64,000 nt of DNA from Haloplanus aerogenes (GTDB lineage Archaea; Halobacteriota; Halobacteria; Halobacteriales; Haloferacaceae): assembly GCF_003856835.1 (NCBI RefSeq), contig NZ_CP034145.1, positions 2,542,001 through 2,606,000 of the forward strand, read 5' to 3'. Numbering within the stretch: position 1 is the first letter of the stretch; each line of letters opens with the position of its first letter. A program made the translations under genes and the position numbers. Under the pieces are notes generated by a model. It was not told the origin of the DNA. It saw only the letters and a program-made list of their open reading frames with translations, and made no database searches. This document shows positions 24,308 through 34,476 of this stretch, in pieces.

Positions 24308-24805
24308 TTACTCCTCGGCCGACTCCTCGGTCTCGGATTCGTCCGCCTCGGACTCGGCCTCCTCGGCCCGTTCCGAGAGGTCGGCGCTGCCGCCGGCGGA
24401 TTCGAGCTTTTCGACCGCGCTCGCGGTGAACGCGTCGGCGACGACGGTCAGTTCGTTGCGAACCTGCCCGTCGCCGAGCACCTTCACCACGTCCGCGTCG
24501 TAGCCGTCGTCGGCCACGTCTCGGGCGTCGATGCGGTAGCCGTCACCGGTCTCCTCGGCGAGTCCCTCCGCCACGTAGAGGGCGGCGTTCTCGTCGAGTT
24601 CCTGGACCGTCACCTCGCGCACCTCGTCCTGAACGGTCTCGGGGCGGTTGAAGCCGTGTTTGCCGAGCGGTTCGTAGTTGTGGAACTCGTGTTTGTCGCG
24701 TCCCGCGCGGCCGCGGCCGCCACGGTGACCGGCACCGCGCCGGTTCTTGTGCGTGCCGCCGCCGTGCGTGCGCGAGCCACGCTGTCGCTTTTTCTTGTTC
24801 GTCAT
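24308..24805 (-). CDS. rpl15: 50S ribosomal protein L15 (uL15)
   Basis: A 165-residue large-subunit protein. It has a basic N-terminus (KKKRQRGSRTHGGGTHKNRR, GAGHRGGRGRAGR) and a globular domain with DVVKVLGDGQVRNELTVVAD. A Glu/Ser-rich C-terminal tail (AEEAESEADESETEESAEE) is a common haloarchaeal extension. The chosen ATG at 24805 overlaps the L30 stop in an ATGA. The reading frame is open upstream, but only within L30. Confidence 0.96.
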   Translation of the reverse strand: MTNKKKRQRGSRTHGGGTHKNRRGAGHRGGRGRAGRDKHEFHNYEPLGKHGFNRPETVQDEVREVTVQELDENAALYVAEGLAEETGDGYRIDARDVADDGYDADVVKVLGDGQVRNELTVVADAFTASAVEKLESAGGSADLSERAEEAESEADESETEESAEE

Positions 24806-25266
24806 CGCATTGCCTCCAGCAGTCGGTCGATCTCCTCGGTCGAGTGCTTGCCGAGCTGGCCGCTCTCGACGGTCGGGTGCTTGACGCCGTCGTGGCCGCC
24901 ACGCGGCGGGTGGAGCCGGATCGACGGGGCGAGCCCCGCGTCGCGGAGCGTTGTCTCCTCGTCGACCAGCGCCTGCGCCAGTGCGTCCACGTCGGCGTAG
25001 TCCGTGTTGTCCGCGACCCACTCGTCGTCGACGTCGGCCGACCCCTCGAGGGGTTCGCCGCGGCGACGGACGAGCGTCGCGACCACGTCAGCCGACGGTT
25101 CGCCGTGGGCGACGTAGTCGTTGACCTTCGTGATCATGCCACGGTAGGTGTCCGTCTCGGGCACCAGCGTACACTGGTTGACGGCGTGCAGGTTGAGCAT
25201 GTTGAGCGTGTCCTGCACGTCGCCGGCGATGTTCACCTCGCCGCGAATCTGGACGAGCGCTTCCAT
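24802..25266 (-). CDS. rpl30: 50S ribosomal protein L30 (uL30)
   Basis: A 154-residue large-subunit protein, about two and a half times the bacterial length, as in archaea and eukaryotes. The N-terminal core [20 protein letters not shown] is followed by LNLHAVNQCTLVPET. A C-terminal segment contains SIRLHPPRGGHDGVKHP. It overlaps S5 and L15 at the ends. Confidence 0.96.
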   Translation of the reverse strand: MEALVQIRGEVNIAGDVQDTLNMLNLHAVNQCTLVPETDTYRGMITKVNDYVAHGEPSADVVATLVRRRGEPLEGSADVDDEWVADNTDYADVDALAQALVDEETTLRDAGLAPSIRLHPPRGGHDGVKHPTVESGQLGKHSTEEIDRLLEAMR

Positions 25267-25928
25267 TACTCGTTCACCTCCGCTTCGTTCTCGCGTCGCT
25301 TGCGTCGCGCCCGCTGGGGCGTCCGCGACTGCGACGCGTTCTGGAGCGCGTTATACGTCGCTTTCGCGAGGTTGACCGTCGTCCGGGTGTTGCCGTTGGA
25401 CTTCGTCCAGGCGTCCTGGACGCCCGCGAGTTCGAGGATGTTCCGAACCGTGGGCGCGGCCGCCAGTCCCAGCCCCTGCGGAGCGGGGATGATTTCGACC
25501 GTCACCGAACCGGCTTTCCCCGTCGCCTTCCGCGTCAGGGAGTTGACGCCGCCGGCGCGGTCCTCCCAGGACCCGGAGCCGCGGTCGACCTCGATGATGT
25601 TCAGTTTCGCCACGTCGATGGCCTTCTGGATGGCCGAGCCGACCTGATCGTCGCGGGCCTCGGCGTAGCCGAGGTAGCCGTCACGGTTCCCCACCGCGAC
25701 GACACACCGGAACTTCACCCGGCGCCCGGAGTCGGTCATCCGCTGGACCATGTTGATGTCCAGCACCTCGTCGTCCAGCCCCGGGAGGAGCTGATCGACG
25801 ATTTCGGCCTCCTTCAGCGGGAGGCCGGATTCGAGGGCCGCCTTCATCGACGTGATGTCGCCGTCCTGTACCTTGCGGCCGAGCCGCGTGCGCGGTTCCC
25901 AGCCGTCGCCGTAATCGTTACTGCTCAT
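25266..25928 (-). CDS. rps5: 30S ribosomal protein S5 (uS5)
   Basis: A 220-residue small-subunit protein. It has the double-stranded RNA-binding domain ([20 protein letters not shown]) and the C-terminal [20 protein letters not shown] typical of uS5. It acts at the decoding-site side of the 30S. It ends with a basic then acidic tail ([13 protein letters not shown]) and is coupled to L18 by an 11-bp overlap. Confidence 0.96.
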   Translation of the reverse strand: MSSNDYGDGWEPRTRLGRKVQDGDITSMKAALESGLPLKEAEIVDQLLPGLDDEVLDINMVQRMTDSGRRVKFRCVVAVGNRDGYLGYAEARDDQVGSAIQKAIDVAKLNIIEVDRGSGSWEDRAGGVNSLTRKATGKAGSVTVEIIPAPQGLGLAAAPTVRNILELAGVQDAWTKSNGNTRTTVNLAKATYNALQNASQSRTPQRARRKRRENEAEVNE

Positions 25929-26478
25929 TGTCCTCCATCAGTCGTTCGCGCACTTCGTCGAAGTGCTCGGGGAGCTCCGTCGCGTCGAAGTCGCCGCCGT
26001 ACAGCGGTTCGTCGAGCTGTTCGGCGTACTCGGCGATATGCTCGCCGCGGTTGCGCGACCAGTCCGCGAGGACGCTCTCGCTGTGCGGGATTTCGAGTCC
26101 CGCGTCGATTGCGCCTTCCTGTACTGCGAACACCTTGTTGCCCGGTGTCGCGGTGTTGAGCCCGATATCGAGGACGGCCTCCGTGAGGCCAGCCTCGAGC
26201 GCCCGCATCCCCGCGAGATACCCCGTGAGGTACGCGCTGGGGAGGTTGCCCGTGGGGGCGTCCCAGCCGTACTCCGCGAGGTCCTCGGAGGAGGCGGCCG
26301 CGTGCGTCTCGTCACCGTCGGGACCGGGGGTGATCAGCTGCGCCCTGACGTGCCGGTTGCTCACGCGAGCGACCAGGCGGGGCTTGCCGGATTTCAGCAG
26401 GCGCAACCTCTGGTGGTAGTCGGTTCGGTCCTCGCGGCGACGCCGCATCGGGACCTTGTATCGTGGGCCTGTTGCCAT
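25918..26478 (-). CDS. rpl18: 50S ribosomal protein L18 (uL18)
   Basis: A 186-residue 5S rRNA-binding protein. It has a basic N-terminus ([20 protein letters not shown]), the [16 protein letters not shown] strand, and a C-terminal extension ([20 protein letters not shown]) usual in archaea. It is encoded between S5 and L19e with overlapping ends. Confidence 0.96.
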   Translation of the reverse strand: MATGPRYKVPMRRRREDRTDYHQRLRLLKSGKPRLVARVSNRHVRAQLITPGPDGDETHAAASSEDLAEYGWDAPTGNLPSAYLTGYLAGMRALEAGLTEAVLDIGLNTATPGNKVFAVQEGAIDAGLEIPHSESVLADWSRNRGEHIAEYAEQLDEPLYGGDFDATELPEHFDEVRERLMEDNEQ

Positions 26479-26936
26479 CAGTCGTTCACCTCCACGTCGT
26501 AGTTGTTCTCGATGTACGCTTCGAGTCGCGCCACGCTCTCGAACTCCCCACCGCCAGCCTTGTTGTAGAGCTCGCGGTACTGGGAGCGGTCGAGGGGGCC
26601 GTCGTCGCGCAACTCGCGCAGACGACGCCGCTGGGCGCGGATGCGACTCGTCCAGTTCTCCTTGCTGTTCTCGCGCGCACCGGCGGTCCCGCGACGGGAA
26701 CCAGCGCCGGTCCGGTGGCCGTAGGCCTGTTTGTCGGCTCGTTCGCGAGCGCGACCGCGCGAGTTGTTCGAGGAACCCTTCTGCTGGATCGTGCCCTCGT
26801 CGACGAGGTCACGGATGTCCTCGCGCGTGATCGCTTCCGCGATCTCGCTCTGTGCTTCGGGGTCGAACCACACGCGGTCCTTGCCCACGTCGAGCACGTC
26901 GGCCGCGAGCCGTTTCTGAGCGCTCAGATCCGTCAT
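26478..26936 (-). CDS. rpl19e: 50S ribosomal protein L19e (eL19)
   Basis: A 152-residue archaeal/eukaryotic-type protein of the large subunit. It begins [20 protein letters not shown] and has the long basic helix with [18 protein letters not shown]. It ends in the [12 protein letters not shown] region. It overlaps L32e by 4 bp and touches L18. Confidence 0.96.
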   Translation of the reverse strand: MTDLSAQKRLAADVLDVGKDRVWFDPEAQSEIAEAITREDIRDLVDEGTIQQKGSSNNSRGRARERADKQAYGHRTGAGSRRGTAGARENSKENWTSRIRAQRRRLRELRDDGPLDRSQYRELYNKAGGGEFESVARLEAYIENNYDVEVND

Positions 26937-27652
26937 GCTTCTTCCTCCACTTCGACCTCGATGTACGTCGGGTTGAGGACGCGAATCTCGCGGTCCTCAC
27001 AGACGTCCTCGATGCGTTCGCGCTTGCGCGCGCCCACGCCGCTCGCGATGCGGACGGCCTGACTGTCGGGGTCGACCCCCTCCAGATCGTCCGTGTTGTG
27101 GACGCGCACTTCTTCGAAGCCGCTGGGGTGCAGGCCACGAGCGGCCGTGGGCGAGCGGTAGCCCGCCTCGACGGTCGCGCCCTTGCCTTTGATCCCTCGG
27201 CGCTGCTTCGAGAGCTGTCCTCGGGGCTTGCGCCACGAGGGGTCGACGCGCTTTTTCTTGTGGTGGTCCTGCCGGTTGAACTGCGGCTTGCCCTCCCGGC
27301 GCTTCTGGACGAGCGCACGGGCGGCCTCGTCGTCGAGGTCCGGCGTCTTGTCGGCGTGACCGCGCGGGCGGAGTTCCGTCTCCACCTCTTCGGTCTCCTC
27401 GGCTTCTTCCGGCTCTTCCTCTTCGACTTCGGCTTCCGTCTCCTCGCTGACTTCGAGGCCACCGACGTCGGCCTTGATTCGCGCGGCGAGCGCGTTGCCG
27501 ATGCCGTCGATGTCGGCCAGTTCCGACTGGCTGGCGGCCTTGAGGTCCTCGATGGACTCGTAGCCGGCCTCGCGGAGCGCTTCCGCCTTCGACGGACCGA
27601 CGCCACCGATGTCTTCGATCTCCTGAATTTCGTTCTCGTCTTCGTCGCTCAT
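26933..27652 (-). CDS. rpl32e: 50S ribosomal protein L32e (eL32) with N-terminal helix-hairpin-helix domain
   Basis: A 239-residue large-subunit protein. The C-terminal L32e core ([39 protein letters not shown]) is preceded by about 100 extra residues. These hold a helix-hairpin-helix unit ([33 protein letters not shown]) and a Glu-rich linker. This extension is common in haloarchaea and may add nucleic-acid contacts. It starts one base after the L6 stop. Confidence 0.95.
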   Translation of the reverse strand: MSDEDENEIQEIEDIGGVGPSKAEALREAGYESIEDLKAASQSELADIDGIGNALAARIKADVGGLEVSEETEAEVEEEEPEEAEETEEVETELRPRGHADKTPDLDDEAARALVQKRREGKPQFNRQDHHKKKRVDPSWRKPRGQLSKQRRGIKGKGATVEAGYRSPTAARGLHPSGFEEVRVHNTDDLEGVDPDSQAVRIASGVGARKRERIEDVCEDREIRVLNPTYIEVEVEEEA

Positions 27653-28189
27653 CTACGCCCCACCTGCCTGCGGTTTCTGTGTGATGTAGACGCCGTCCTG
27701 GAAGACGCGGGTGTCCTTGTCGGGCACGCGCGTCAACTGTTCGATGTCGGCGGCGGTCTGTCCGACGGCTTCCTTGTCGGGACCGGAGAGCGTGAGCTCC
27801 TCGCCGTCGACCTGTACCTCCGTGTCGCCGCGGATCTGCACTTTCCGCGGCGCGCGTTCGCCGAGGAAGTTCTCGATGACGACCTCGTCGCCCTCGACGG
27901 TGACCTGCATCGGGAAGTGGGCGTAGAAGATCTCCATCTGATACTCCCATCCCTCGGTCACGCCGTGGATCATGTTGTTGACGTGGCTCTCGAACGTGCC
28001 GAGCGTCGCGCGCGTGTTGGCGTCGTCGGCCTCGCTCTCGATCACCACGTGGTCGTCTGCCACGTCGACCGACACGTCGGGGTACCAGAGGCGTCGCGTG
28101 ACGCTCCCGTTCGGTCCCTCGACGGTCAGATCGAGATGGTCCACCTCGGCGGACACGTCGTCCGGAATTTCGAGTTCTATTCGGTTCAT
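27653..28189 (-). CDS. rpl6: 50S ribosomal protein L6 (uL6)
   Basis: A 178-residue protein with the two L6 domains: ELEIPDDVSAEVDHLDLTVE in the first, and EGDEVVIENFLGERAPRKV followed by LTRVPDKDTRVFQDGVYIT in the second. It binds near the sarcin-ricin loop and the factor-binding site. It lies 4 bp after the S8 stop. Confidence 0.96.
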   Translation of the reverse strand: MNRIELEIPDDVSAEVDHLDLTVEGPNGSVTRRLWYPDVSVDVADDHVVIESEADDANTRATLGTFESHVNNMIHGVTEGWEYQMEIFYAHFPMQVTVEGDEVVIENFLGERAPRKVQIRGDTEVQVDGEELTLSGPDKEAVGQTAADIEQLTRVPDKDTRVFQDGVYITQKPQAGGA

Positions 28190-28193
28190 GGTT

Positions 28194-28586
28194 CTAGTAG
28201 ACGTACGCGATCACCTGGCCACCGATGCCCTGTTCGCGGGCCTCGTAGTGGCTCATGACGCCGTGACTGGTCGTGACGACGAGTGCCCCGTAGTCGCGGG
28301 CGGGGAGATACCGCTTCTCCCACTTTTCGAACTCGTCGGCGCCCGCGGAGTAGCGGGGCTTGACGACGCCACACTGGTTGATCGCACCTTTCAGTTCGAT
28401 CTCGAAGCGACCGGCCTTACCGTCGTCGACGAACTCGAAGCCGTCGATGTACCCGCGGTCGTAGAAGACCTCGAGTACGGAGCCGATCACATTCGAGGCG
28501 GGCTGTACCGTGTGGGACAGATGTCCCACGCTCTCGGCGTTGTCGAGTCCCGAGAGCGCGTTCGAGAGGGGGTCGTTCCCTGCCAT
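28194..28586 (-). CDS. rps8: 30S ribosomal protein S8 (uS8)
   Basis: A 130-residue 16S-binding protein. It starts [20 protein letters not shown] and ends with [20 protein letters not shown] then GGQVIAYVY. The ATG at 28586 is chosen because it fits the family length and lies 2 bases from the S14 stop; the open frame continues upstream. Confidence 0.96.
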   Translation of the reverse strand: MAGNDPLSNALSGLDNAESVGHLSHTVQPASNVIGSVLEVFYDRGYIDGFEFVDDGKAGRFEIELKGAINQCGVVKPRYSAGADEFEKWEKRYLPARDYGALVVTTSHGVMSHYEAREQGIGGQVIAYVY

Positions 28587-28588
28587 TG

Positions 28589-28777
28589 TTATCGATACTT
28601 CTTGAAGCCCATGTCGCGCGCGACCTCGCGGAAGCACTGCCGACACAGGAAGATGTCGTACTTGCCGACGAGTCCCTGCTTGCGCCCGCACCGACGACAC
28701 TGGTGGCGGTCGTCGGTCCGCGGCGAGGCGTGCTCACCGGTCACGTCGCGCTCGTTCTGTGATTCACTTTCGCTCAT
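28589..28777 (-). CDS. rps14: 30S ribosomal protein S14 (uS14), zinc type
   Basis: A 62-residue small-subunit protein with two CxxC pairs (CRRCGRKQG and CRQCFRE) forming a zinc finger, and the archaeal end [10 protein letters not shown]. The first 20 or so residues are a polar extension. The start overlaps the L5 stop in an ATGA. Confidence 0.95.
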   Translation of the reverse strand: MSESESQNERDVTGEHASPRTDDRHQCRRCGRKQGLVGKYDIFLCRQCFREVARDMGFKKYR

Positions 28778-29301
28778 TGCGTGACCTCCACGTCGAAGTT
28801 AGCTTCGAGGAAGGCAATCGCGTCCGCGGCGTCGAGGCGGTGCCCCGACGGGATCGACCGAGAGACCTTGTCGCGCTTGGCGACGCGGTAGCCCGGTCGG
28901 ACCATGTTGACCGTCACGTCGAGCCCGTAGATGCCGACGTTCGGATCGTACTCCTGACTCGGGAACTCCGTGTGTTCCTCGATGCCGAAGCTGAAGTTGC
29001 CCGTCTCGTCGAACTGCGCGGCCGAGAGGTCGACCAGCGTGAGGGCGGTGTCGAGGAAGTCCGCGGCGTCGTCGCCGCGGAGCGTCACCTTCGCACCGAT
29101 GGGATCGCCCTCGCGGATGTTGAACTCCTGAACCGTGCGCCGGGCCTGCGTCCGCACGCTCTGCTGCCCCGTCACGTCTTCCAGGATCTCCTCGGCGTCC
29201 GCGAGTTCGCGACCACCTTCGCCGACGCCCATGTGGACGACGACCTTCTCGATCCGCGGTTCGCGCATCTCGTGGAAGTCCGCCGATTCGGCGTCGCTCA
29301 T
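28774..29301 (-). CDS. rpl5: 50S ribosomal protein L5 (uL5)
   Basis: A 175-residue 5S rRNA-binding protein. It has [40 protein letters not shown] and [21 protein letters not shown]-type segments (here [12 protein letters not shown]). It lies between S4e and S14 with 4-bp overlaps on both sides. Confidence 0.96.
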   Translation of the reverse strand: MSDAESADFHEMREPRIEKVVVHMGVGEGGRELADAEEILEDVTGQQSVRTQARRTVQEFNIREGDPIGAKVTLRGDDAADFLDTALTLVDLSAAQFDETGNFSFGIEEHTEFPSQEYDPNVGIYGLDVTVNMVRPGYRVAKRDKVSRSIPSGHRLDAADAIAFLEANFDVEVTQ

Positions 29302-30002
29302 TCGTCATCACTCTCCGTGAAGTTCTCGTCGATCACGACGACGTACTCCTCGATGGTCTCGAAGGCGCCGTCGTCCTGGGAGACGGTGACGACGTTGTCG
29401 CCGCTCCCCGGCGTGACCGTGATATCGTCGATCGTGCCGATCTCGCCGGCGTGGCTGCCGGCGACGGCCGTCACGAGCGCGCCCTCCTCGTAGACGAAGT
29501 GGGCGACGATGTCCTTGGTCTCGTTGTCGATGACGAGCGAGTCGCCGGTGGCGTACTCGGCGTCCGCGTCGACGCGAACGTTCGCGCCGTCGTGGAGCGT
29601 GAGCTGCACGTCGCCGCCGGTGACCTGCGTCTTGCGGACGATCTTGCCGAGGCGGCTCTCGGCCGCGTCGGCGTCGATGGGGGTCAGCGAGAGCCGACCG
29701 CCCTCGTCCGGGAACACCCGGTAGAACTCCTCGCGCTCGACGAAGGAGAGGATGTCGAACATCCCGATGGGGCGCTCGACGCTCGACGGGACGTCCCCGT
29801 TGACGAGCACGCCGTTCTGGTTCAGGGCGTAGTTGGCTTCCTTCCGCGAGTCGACGTAGCCGAGCACGTCCCGCAGGACGATGAGCAGGGGAACCCCTGC
29901 CTCGCCGTGCGGGCCGGCACCGGCTTTGACCGTCCACGTCGCAGTCTTCCGTTCGACCGGCCAGGACTTCGGTACCGAGAGTCGTTTCTGATGTCGCGTC
30001 AT
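29298..30002 (-). CDS. rps4e: 30S ribosomal protein S4e (eS4)
   Basis: A 234-residue archaeal/eukaryotic-type protein. It has an N-terminal S4-like RNA-binding domain ([40 protein letters not shown]) and a C-terminal KOW motif ([20 protein letters not shown]). It is in the small subunit. It overlaps L24 and L5 by 4 bp each. Confidence 0.96.
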   Translation of the reverse strand: MTRHQKRLSVPKSWPVERKTATWTVKAGAGPHGEAGVPLLIVLRDVLGYVDSRKEANYALNQNGVLVNGDVPSSVERPIGMFDILSFVEREEFYRVFPDEGGRLSLTPIDADAAESRLGKIVRKTQVTGGDVQLTLHDGANVRVDADAEYATGDSLVIDNETKDIVAHFVYEEGALVTAVAGSHAGEIGTIDDITVTPGSGDNVVTVSQDDGAFETIEEYVVVIDENFTESDDE

Positions 30003-30355
30003 TCGCTATCCGCCTCCAGTCGCTCCTGCCGGCGGCCGTCTTCCAGATCGAGGTCCGTCACGCGGAGGTTGCTCGCGTCGAGTGGCCGCGGCACTTCTTC
30101 GCCGTCGGCCTTCTCGACGGTCACACCCTCGACGTGGACGACTTCGTCTTTGAGATCCACTGCGAGCACCTCGGCTTCCTCGCCGGCGTGGTCGCCGCGG
30201 AGCACTTCGACGGTGTCGCCCGCGTTGACGCGGACGCTCCGCTGGCCGTACTCCTCGCGGAGGTCGTCGGCCAGCGTGGCTCGAACCTGGTCGTGTCGCT
30301 CGTGCAGGGGCGCGTTCCGTTTCTGTGTGCGCTGTTTGCGTGGCTGTCGAGTCAT
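29999..30355 (-). CDS. rpl24: 50S ribosomal protein L24 (uL24)
   Basis: A 118-residue KOW-motif protein. It has the basic N-terminus [20 protein letters not shown], the archaeal [20 protein letters not shown], and [19 protein letters not shown]. It is an assembly initiator of the large subunit. It overlaps L14 by 4 bp. Confidence 0.96.
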   Translation of the reverse strand: MTRQPRKQRTQKRNAPLHERHDQVRATLADDLREEYGQRSVRVNAGDTVEVLRGDHAGEEAEVLAVDLKDEVVHVEGVTVEKADGEEVPRPLDASNLRVTDLDLEDGRRQERLEADSE

Positions 30356-30750
30356 ACGATCATGGTCGCTGTCGATGCGATGCTCCCGAAGCGTTCGGCG
30401 ACTTCACGCGCCACGGGACCCTTGATTTCGGTCCCGCGAGGCTCTTCCATGTCGTCGATGACGACGGCGGCGTTGTCCTCGAATTTGACGCGCGTGCCGT
30501 CGGGGCGGCGAATGGGCTTGCGCTGGCGGACGACGACCGCCTCCAGCACCTGCCGGCGCATTTCCGGCGTACCCTTGGTGACCGAGACGGTCACCTTGTC
30601 GCCGATTCCCGCTTTGGGGTGTCGATTCTTGGTTCCGGAGTAGCCCGCAACGCTGATGACCTTCAACTGACGTGCGCCGGTGTTGTCGGCGCAGTTGATC
30701 AGCGACCCCTTGGCGAGGCCACGGGTGATGTCGGCTTTCAGGGCCTCCAT
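30352..30750 (-). CDS. rpl14: 50S ribosomal protein L14 (uL14)
   Basis: A 132-residue protein with [20 protein letters not shown] and [20 protein letters not shown], the uL14 signature. The ATG at 30750 is used; the codon before it is GTG. It overlaps the S17 stop by one base (TGATG). It sits at the subunit interface. Confidence 0.96.
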   Translation of the reverse strand: MEALKADITRGLAKGSLINCADNTGARQLKVISVAGYSGTKNRHPKAGIGDKVTVSVTKGTPEMRRQVLEAVVVRQRKPIRRPDGTRVKFEDNAAVVIDDMEEPRGTEIKGPVAREVAERFGSIASTATMIV

Positions 30751-31076
30751 CACGCGTCACCTCCCACTTTCTCGACGACCACGTGTGATTTGGTCTTCGA
30801 GAGGGGTCGGGTCTCCGCGATGCGGACCGTGTCGCCTTCCTCGAGGCCCAGACACGGGGGTGCGTGGGCCGGGATGCGACTCCGGCGTTTCATGTATCGG
30901 TCGTACTTCGGAACGCGAACGTCGTACTCGCGTTCGACGACGACCGTCTTTTCCATTGCTGTGGAGGCGACGGTGCCCTCCAGCGTCTGGCCGCGCACGG
31001 ATAACGATCCGTGGAACGGACAGTGCTGGTCGGAGCAGGCCTCCTCCGGTTCGGTTACGTTCAGTCCTATCGCCAT
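30750..31076 (-). CDS. rps17: 30S ribosomal protein S17 (uS17)
   Basis: A 108-residue protein. It has [40 protein letters not shown] and [20 protein letters not shown]. Two Cys in [10 protein letters not shown] near the N-terminus are a recognisable haloarchaeal feature. The ATG at 31076 overlaps the end of the RNase P gene by 10 bp. Confidence 0.96.
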   Translation of the reverse strand: MAIGLNVTEPEEACSDQHCPFHGSLSVRGQTLEGTVASTAMEKTVVVEREYDVRVPKYDRYMKRRSRIPAHAPPCLGLEEGDTVRIAETRPLSKTKSHVVVEKVGGDA

Positions 31077-31453
31077 GTGGATACACCTGCCTTCTCGGTT
31101 CGCAAGGCGGGTCGTGAGAGCAGTCGTGTGCCATCCACCGTAACGTAGGCCACGTCCTCGCAACCGTCAGACTGACCAGTTCGGCTGGCAGTTTCCGACG
31201 GAAGTTTGGGCGCGGTCCCCGACGCCTTCGCGGCGTCGGCGGCTTCATCTGTGCACGGAAGGGCAAATTCGACGGTCGTCCCCTGTTTGGGGAGTTGCCA
31301 CACCCGATCCCCATCGCTCAGCGTCAGCGTCCGCATCGTCTCGCTAACGACGCGGCCGCTGATCCCGACGGCGTCGGGATTGGTCGACTCGACGACCCGC
31401 GCGTGCAGGCCGACGAGTTCGTGTCTGAGCAGGGTCTCGGGTGTGAGCGCCAT
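31067..31453 (-). CDS. rnp1: Ribonuclease P protein component 1 (Rpp29/Pop4)
   Basis: A 128-residue RNase P subunit for tRNA 5'-end maturation. [20 protein letters not shown] and [20 protein letters not shown] match the archaeal Rpp29 core. About 40 polar residues are inserted in the middle ([20 protein letters not shown]). It sits between L29 and S17, a conserved archaeal position. Confidence 0.93.
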   Translation of the reverse strand: MALTPETLLRHELVGLHARVVESTNPDAVGISGRVVSETMRTLTLSDGDRVWQLPKQGTTVEFALPCTDEAADAAKASGTAPKLPSETASRTGQSDGCEDVAYVTVDGTRLLSRPALRTEKAGVSTWR

Positions 31454-31656
31454 CAGATATCGCCCTCTTCGCGCTGGATCGTCTTGATCCGCGCGATCGT
31501 CTTTTTCAGTTCGCCGACGCGCGACGGGTTCTCCGGCATCCCGCCAGCGGCCTGGACGGCCTTGGCGTTCAGCAGTTCCGTCTCGAGGTCCTCGAGTTCC
31601 GCCTCGCGTTCGGCGGGCGTCATGTCGCGGATCTCTTCGGTGTGCAGGATCGCCAT
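31453..31656 (-). CDS. rpl29: 50S ribosomal protein L29 (uL29)
   Basis: A 67-residue two-helix protein (ILHTEEIRDMTPAEREAELE, GMPENPSRVGELKKTIARIK). It lies at the polypeptide exit tunnel. It touches S3 and RNase P gene ends. Confidence 0.95.
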   Translation of the reverse strand: MAILHTEEIRDMTPAEREAELEDLETELLNAKAVQAAGGMPENPSRVGELKKTIARIKTIQREEGDI

Positions 31657-32610
31657 CTACGCGTCCTCCTCTTCGTCGTCTTCGTCGGCGGCTTCCATCT
31701 CTTCGACGAGATCGGCCGCCTCGTCCATCGTCTCTTCGTCGACGTCCTCGTCGAGGTCCTCGGCCTCGTCCTCCTCGTCGGCCTCCGCGTCAGCCGCCGC
31801 CTCGGACGGACCGCCTTCCTCGTCGGGGAGTTCCTCCTCGACGACTTCCTCGACGATCTCCTCGTCGAGACTCTCCTCGATGTCTTCGGGCGTCTCGGTC
31901 GGCACTTCGACTTCCTCGCCCTCGCCGACGTCCGGGATCTCCTCCGGTTCCTCCTCGAGAAGTTCCTCGACGCCGCCGCCGGTCTCGGCCGCCTGCTCGA
32001 CGGGTTCGACGTCGGCGTCCTCGGCGATCTCGAAGTCGTCCGGGAGTTCGGCGCCCGGCGGGATGATCTTCACCGTCACGCCGATGGTGCCGAGTTTCAT
32101 CACGGCGACGCCCTGGCCCTCGTCCACGATGGACTCGGCGGGTTCGCCGTTGTGCTTGATGTAGCCCCGGTTGAACTTCTCGACGCGCGAACGCGCGCCG
32201 GTGACCTTCCCGGACAGGACGATCTCGGCGCCGAGGGCGCCGGCCTCCATGATCCGGTCGATGGTCGTGTGGCCCGCCTTGCGGAAGTACCAGCCACGCT
32301 CGAGGGCGTTGGCCAGTCGGTCCGCGACGATGCGGGCGTTCAGGTCCGGTTCGTCGACCTCCTGTACGTCGATCTGAGGGTCGTCGAGGTCGAAGCGCTC
32401 CTCGAGTTCGGTAGTCACCTTGCGGATGTTCTTCCCACCCTTGCCGATGACCATCCCGGGCTTCTCGGCCTTGAGGACGATCTGGGTCCCCATCGGGGTC
32501 TTGGCGACGTCCATGCCGCCGTAGCCCGCGCGGCCGAGTTCGTCCGCGAAGAACTCGTCGATCTGGGAGCGCTGAAGTCCGTTCTCGATGAACTGGTGTT
32601 CGTCAGCCAT
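31657..32610 (-). CDS. rps3: 30S ribosomal protein S3 (uS3) with long acidic tail
   Basis: A 317-residue mRNA-entry-site protein. It has a KH domain (EKPGMVIGKGGKNIRKVTTE) and the C-terminal S3 domain (GVAVMKLGTIGVTVKIIPPG). About 110 residues after that are almost entirely Asp/Glu with Ala and Val. This acidic extension is seen in haloarchaea. It overlaps L22 by one base. Confidence 0.96.
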   Translation of the reverse strand: MADEHQFIENGLQRSQIDEFFADELGRAGYGGMDVAKTPMGTQIVLKAEKPGMVIGKGGKNIRKVTTELEERFDLDDPQIDVQEVDEPDLNARIVADRLANALERGWYFRKAGHTTIDRIMEAGALGAEIVLSGKVTGARSRVEKFNRGYIKHNGEPAESIVDEGQGVAVMKLGTIGVTVKIIPPGAELPDDFEIAEDADVEPVEQAAETGGGVEELLEEEPEEIPDVGEGEEVEVPTETPEDIEESLDEEIVEEVVEEELPDEEGGPSEAAADAEADEEDEAEDLDEDVDEETMDEAADLVEEMEAADEDDEEEDA

Positions 32611-33071
32611 TATTCGTCACTCTCCTCGATGATGAGTTCCACGTCACAGAGCGTGGTGTTCCACGGGTCCGCGCGACCGAACGCACGGGGCTTGCGACCC
32701 TGCCGCTCGCCGACCTTGTGGGCGGCGACGTGCACGATCGTCATCGCCTCGCCCTCGAACCCCTGCTCGTCCGCGTTGTTGCGGGCGTTCTCGATGAGTT
32801 TGAGGAAGTCCTTGCTGGCCTTCTCGGGGTAGCGACCGGCGTCCCAGCCGTCGATGTCGCTCCGGTGACCGACGCCCGAGTTGTGCTGTTTGAACGGGAC
32901 CGACTGCTTCTCGTCGATCACGTCGTTCAGGTACTCCTCGGCGTCGGCGACGGTCATGCCCTTGATCGCGCGGGCGATGGCCTTGCTGTGCTTGATGCTG
33001 ATGGGCCGCTCTCGGAGCATCGCCTTGGCGGTCGTCTCCGGGTCGGCCTCGACGCTGTAGTTGATTCCCAT
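32610..33071 (-). CDS. rpl22: 50S ribosomal protein L22 (uL22)
   Basis: A 153-residue tunnel protein. It has KAMLRERPISIKHSKAIARA, KSVPFKQHNSGVGHRSDIDG (here starting QSVPFKQHN), and AHKVGERQGRKPRAFGRADP. It lies 3 bp after S19. Confidence 0.95.
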   Translation of the reverse strand: MGINYSVEADPETTAKAMLRERPISIKHSKAIARAIKGMTVADAEEYLNDVIDEKQSVPFKQHNSGVGHRSDIDGWDAGRYPEKASKDFLKLIENARNNADEQGFEGEAMTIVHVAAHKVGERQGRKPRAFGRADPWNTTLCDVELIIEESDE

Positions 33072-33074
33072 GTG

Positions 33075-33497
33075 TTACTTGAGTGGCACGAACTTCGAGG
33101 ACCGGGTCGCGCCGATGCCGGCCTGGCCGTGCTCGACCGAGTTTCGGGTGAGCTGGAACTCGCCGAGGTAGTGACCGATCATCTCAGGGTCGACCTCGAC
33201 GCGGTTGAACTCCTGGCCGTTGTAGACCGAGAAGGTCAGCCCGACGAACTCGGGCACGATGGGCATGTCACGGAGGTGCGTCCGGATCGGGTCGTTCGCC
33301 GTCTCCTCCTCGCCCGCGTCACGCGCCTTCTCGAGCAGCTTCTCGTGTTCGACCGAGAGCCCTCGGGTGATGGTTCGCCGCATTCGAGCGGGGAGCAGTT
33401 CCGCGACCTCGTCGAGCGACAGGGACTGCAACTCGTCGAGCGTGTGACCGCGGTAGGTGAACTCACCCTCGCGGCCGGTTCGGTATTCCGAGCTCAT
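33075..33497 (-). CDS. rps19: 30S ribosomal protein S19 (uS19)
   Basis: A 140-residue protein of the 30S head. It has [40 protein letters not shown] and [20 protein letters not shown]. The long N-terminal part is normal in archaea. It overlaps L2 by one base. Confidence 0.95.
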   Translation of the reverse strand: MSSEYRTGREGEFTYRGHTLDELQSLSLDEVAELLPARMRRTITRGLSVEHEKLLEKARDAGEEETANDPIRTHLRDMPIVPEFVGLTFSVYNGQEFNRVEVDPEMIGHYLGEFQLTRNSVEHGQAGIGATRSSKFVPLK

Positions 33498-34219
33498 TAT
33501 TTGTTACCTCCGCGTCCGGTGCGTTTCGAGGCGATGTCACCCACCTTCCGTCCCGGCGGGGCGTTCCGCGAGACGGATTTGGGCTTGCCGGGGTGCTGAC
33601 GGCCGCCGCCACCGAACGGGTGGTCGACGGCGTTCATGGCGACCCCACGGACCCGCGGCCACTTCGTGCCGCGCGCCTTCATCTTGTGGTGCTTGTTGCC
33701 GGCCTTGACGAACGGCTTCTCCGTTCGGCCGCCACCCGCGACCACGCCGACCGTGGCGCGACACTGCGGGTTGAGGCGCTTGACCTGCCCACTCGGCAGC
33801 TTCACGACCGCCACGCGCTTGTCGTGGGTCATGAGCTGGGCGCTCGTCCCCGACGCGCGGGCGAACTTGCCGCCGTCACCCGGGCTACTCTCGACGTTAC
33901 AGACCGGGACCCCTTCCGGAATCTCGGCCAGCGGGAGCGTGTTGCCCGGCTTGATCTCGGCGGAGACGCCCACCTGGATCGTCTCGCCGACCGTCACGCC
34001 CTCGGGGGCGAGAACCAGCCGCTGGTCCCCATCCTCGAACTCCACCGCGGCGATCGGCGCCGAGCGAGCCGGGTCGTGTTCGATGTCGACGATCTCGCCG
34101 CTGATCGTATCGCGCTCTTCGTCCTTCTTGTGACTGAGTTCGGCCTTGTAGCGGTGGCTGGGGGCACGGAACGTCGGCCCACCGCGACCACGCCGCTGGC
34201 CCTGAATGCGTCGTCCCAT
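33497..34219 (-). CDS. rpl2: 50S ribosomal protein L2 (uL2)
   Basis: A 240-residue protein near the peptidyl-transferase centre. It has [40 protein letters not shown] and [20 protein letters not shown] with the conserved His. It ends in [16 protein letters not shown]. It lies 2 bp after L23. Confidence 0.97.
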   Translation of the reverse strand: MGRRIQGQRRGRGGPTFRAPSHRYKAELSHKKDEERDTISGEIVDIEHDPARSAPIAAVEFEDGDQRLVLAPEGVTVGETIQVGVSAEIKPGNTLPLAEIPEGVPVCNVESSPGDGGKFARASGTSAQLMTHDKRVAVVKLPSGQVKRLNPQCRATVGVVAGGGRTEKPFVKAGNKHHKMKARGTKWPRVRGVAMNAVDHPFGGGGRQHPGKPKSVSRNAPPGRKVGDIASKRTGRGGNK

Positions 34220-34221
34220 CG

Positions 34222-34476
34222 TTAGAACACCCCGATTCGCGAGGCGATTTCCTGTGCGTCGTCGTCCGGCGACAGCGTCACGACCGCCTTCTTCTCGCCG
34301 CGGGCGGTGATCTGCGTGTTCACCTTCTCGATCGACACGTCGTAGCGCGACTCGATAGCGTCGGTGATCTCCGCCTTGGTGGCGTCGATGTCGACGATGA
34401 ACTGGAGCTTGTTGTCGAAGTCCATCTGGTCCATCGCCTTCTCCGTCACCAGCGGGTGCTCGATGACCGAGCTCAT
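34222..34476 (-). CDS. rpl23: 50S ribosomal protein L23 (uL23)
   Basis: An 84-residue exit-tunnel protein. It has MSSVIEHPLVTEKAMDQMDF and VSIEKVNTQITARGEKKAVV. Its ATG at 34476 overlaps the L4 stop in an ATGA. The reading frame remains open upstream inside L4. Confidence 0.96.
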   Translation of the reverse strand: MSSVIEHPLVTEKAMDQMDFDNKLQFIVDIDATKAEITDAIESRYDVSIEKVNTQITARGEKKAVVTLSPDDDAQEIASRIGVF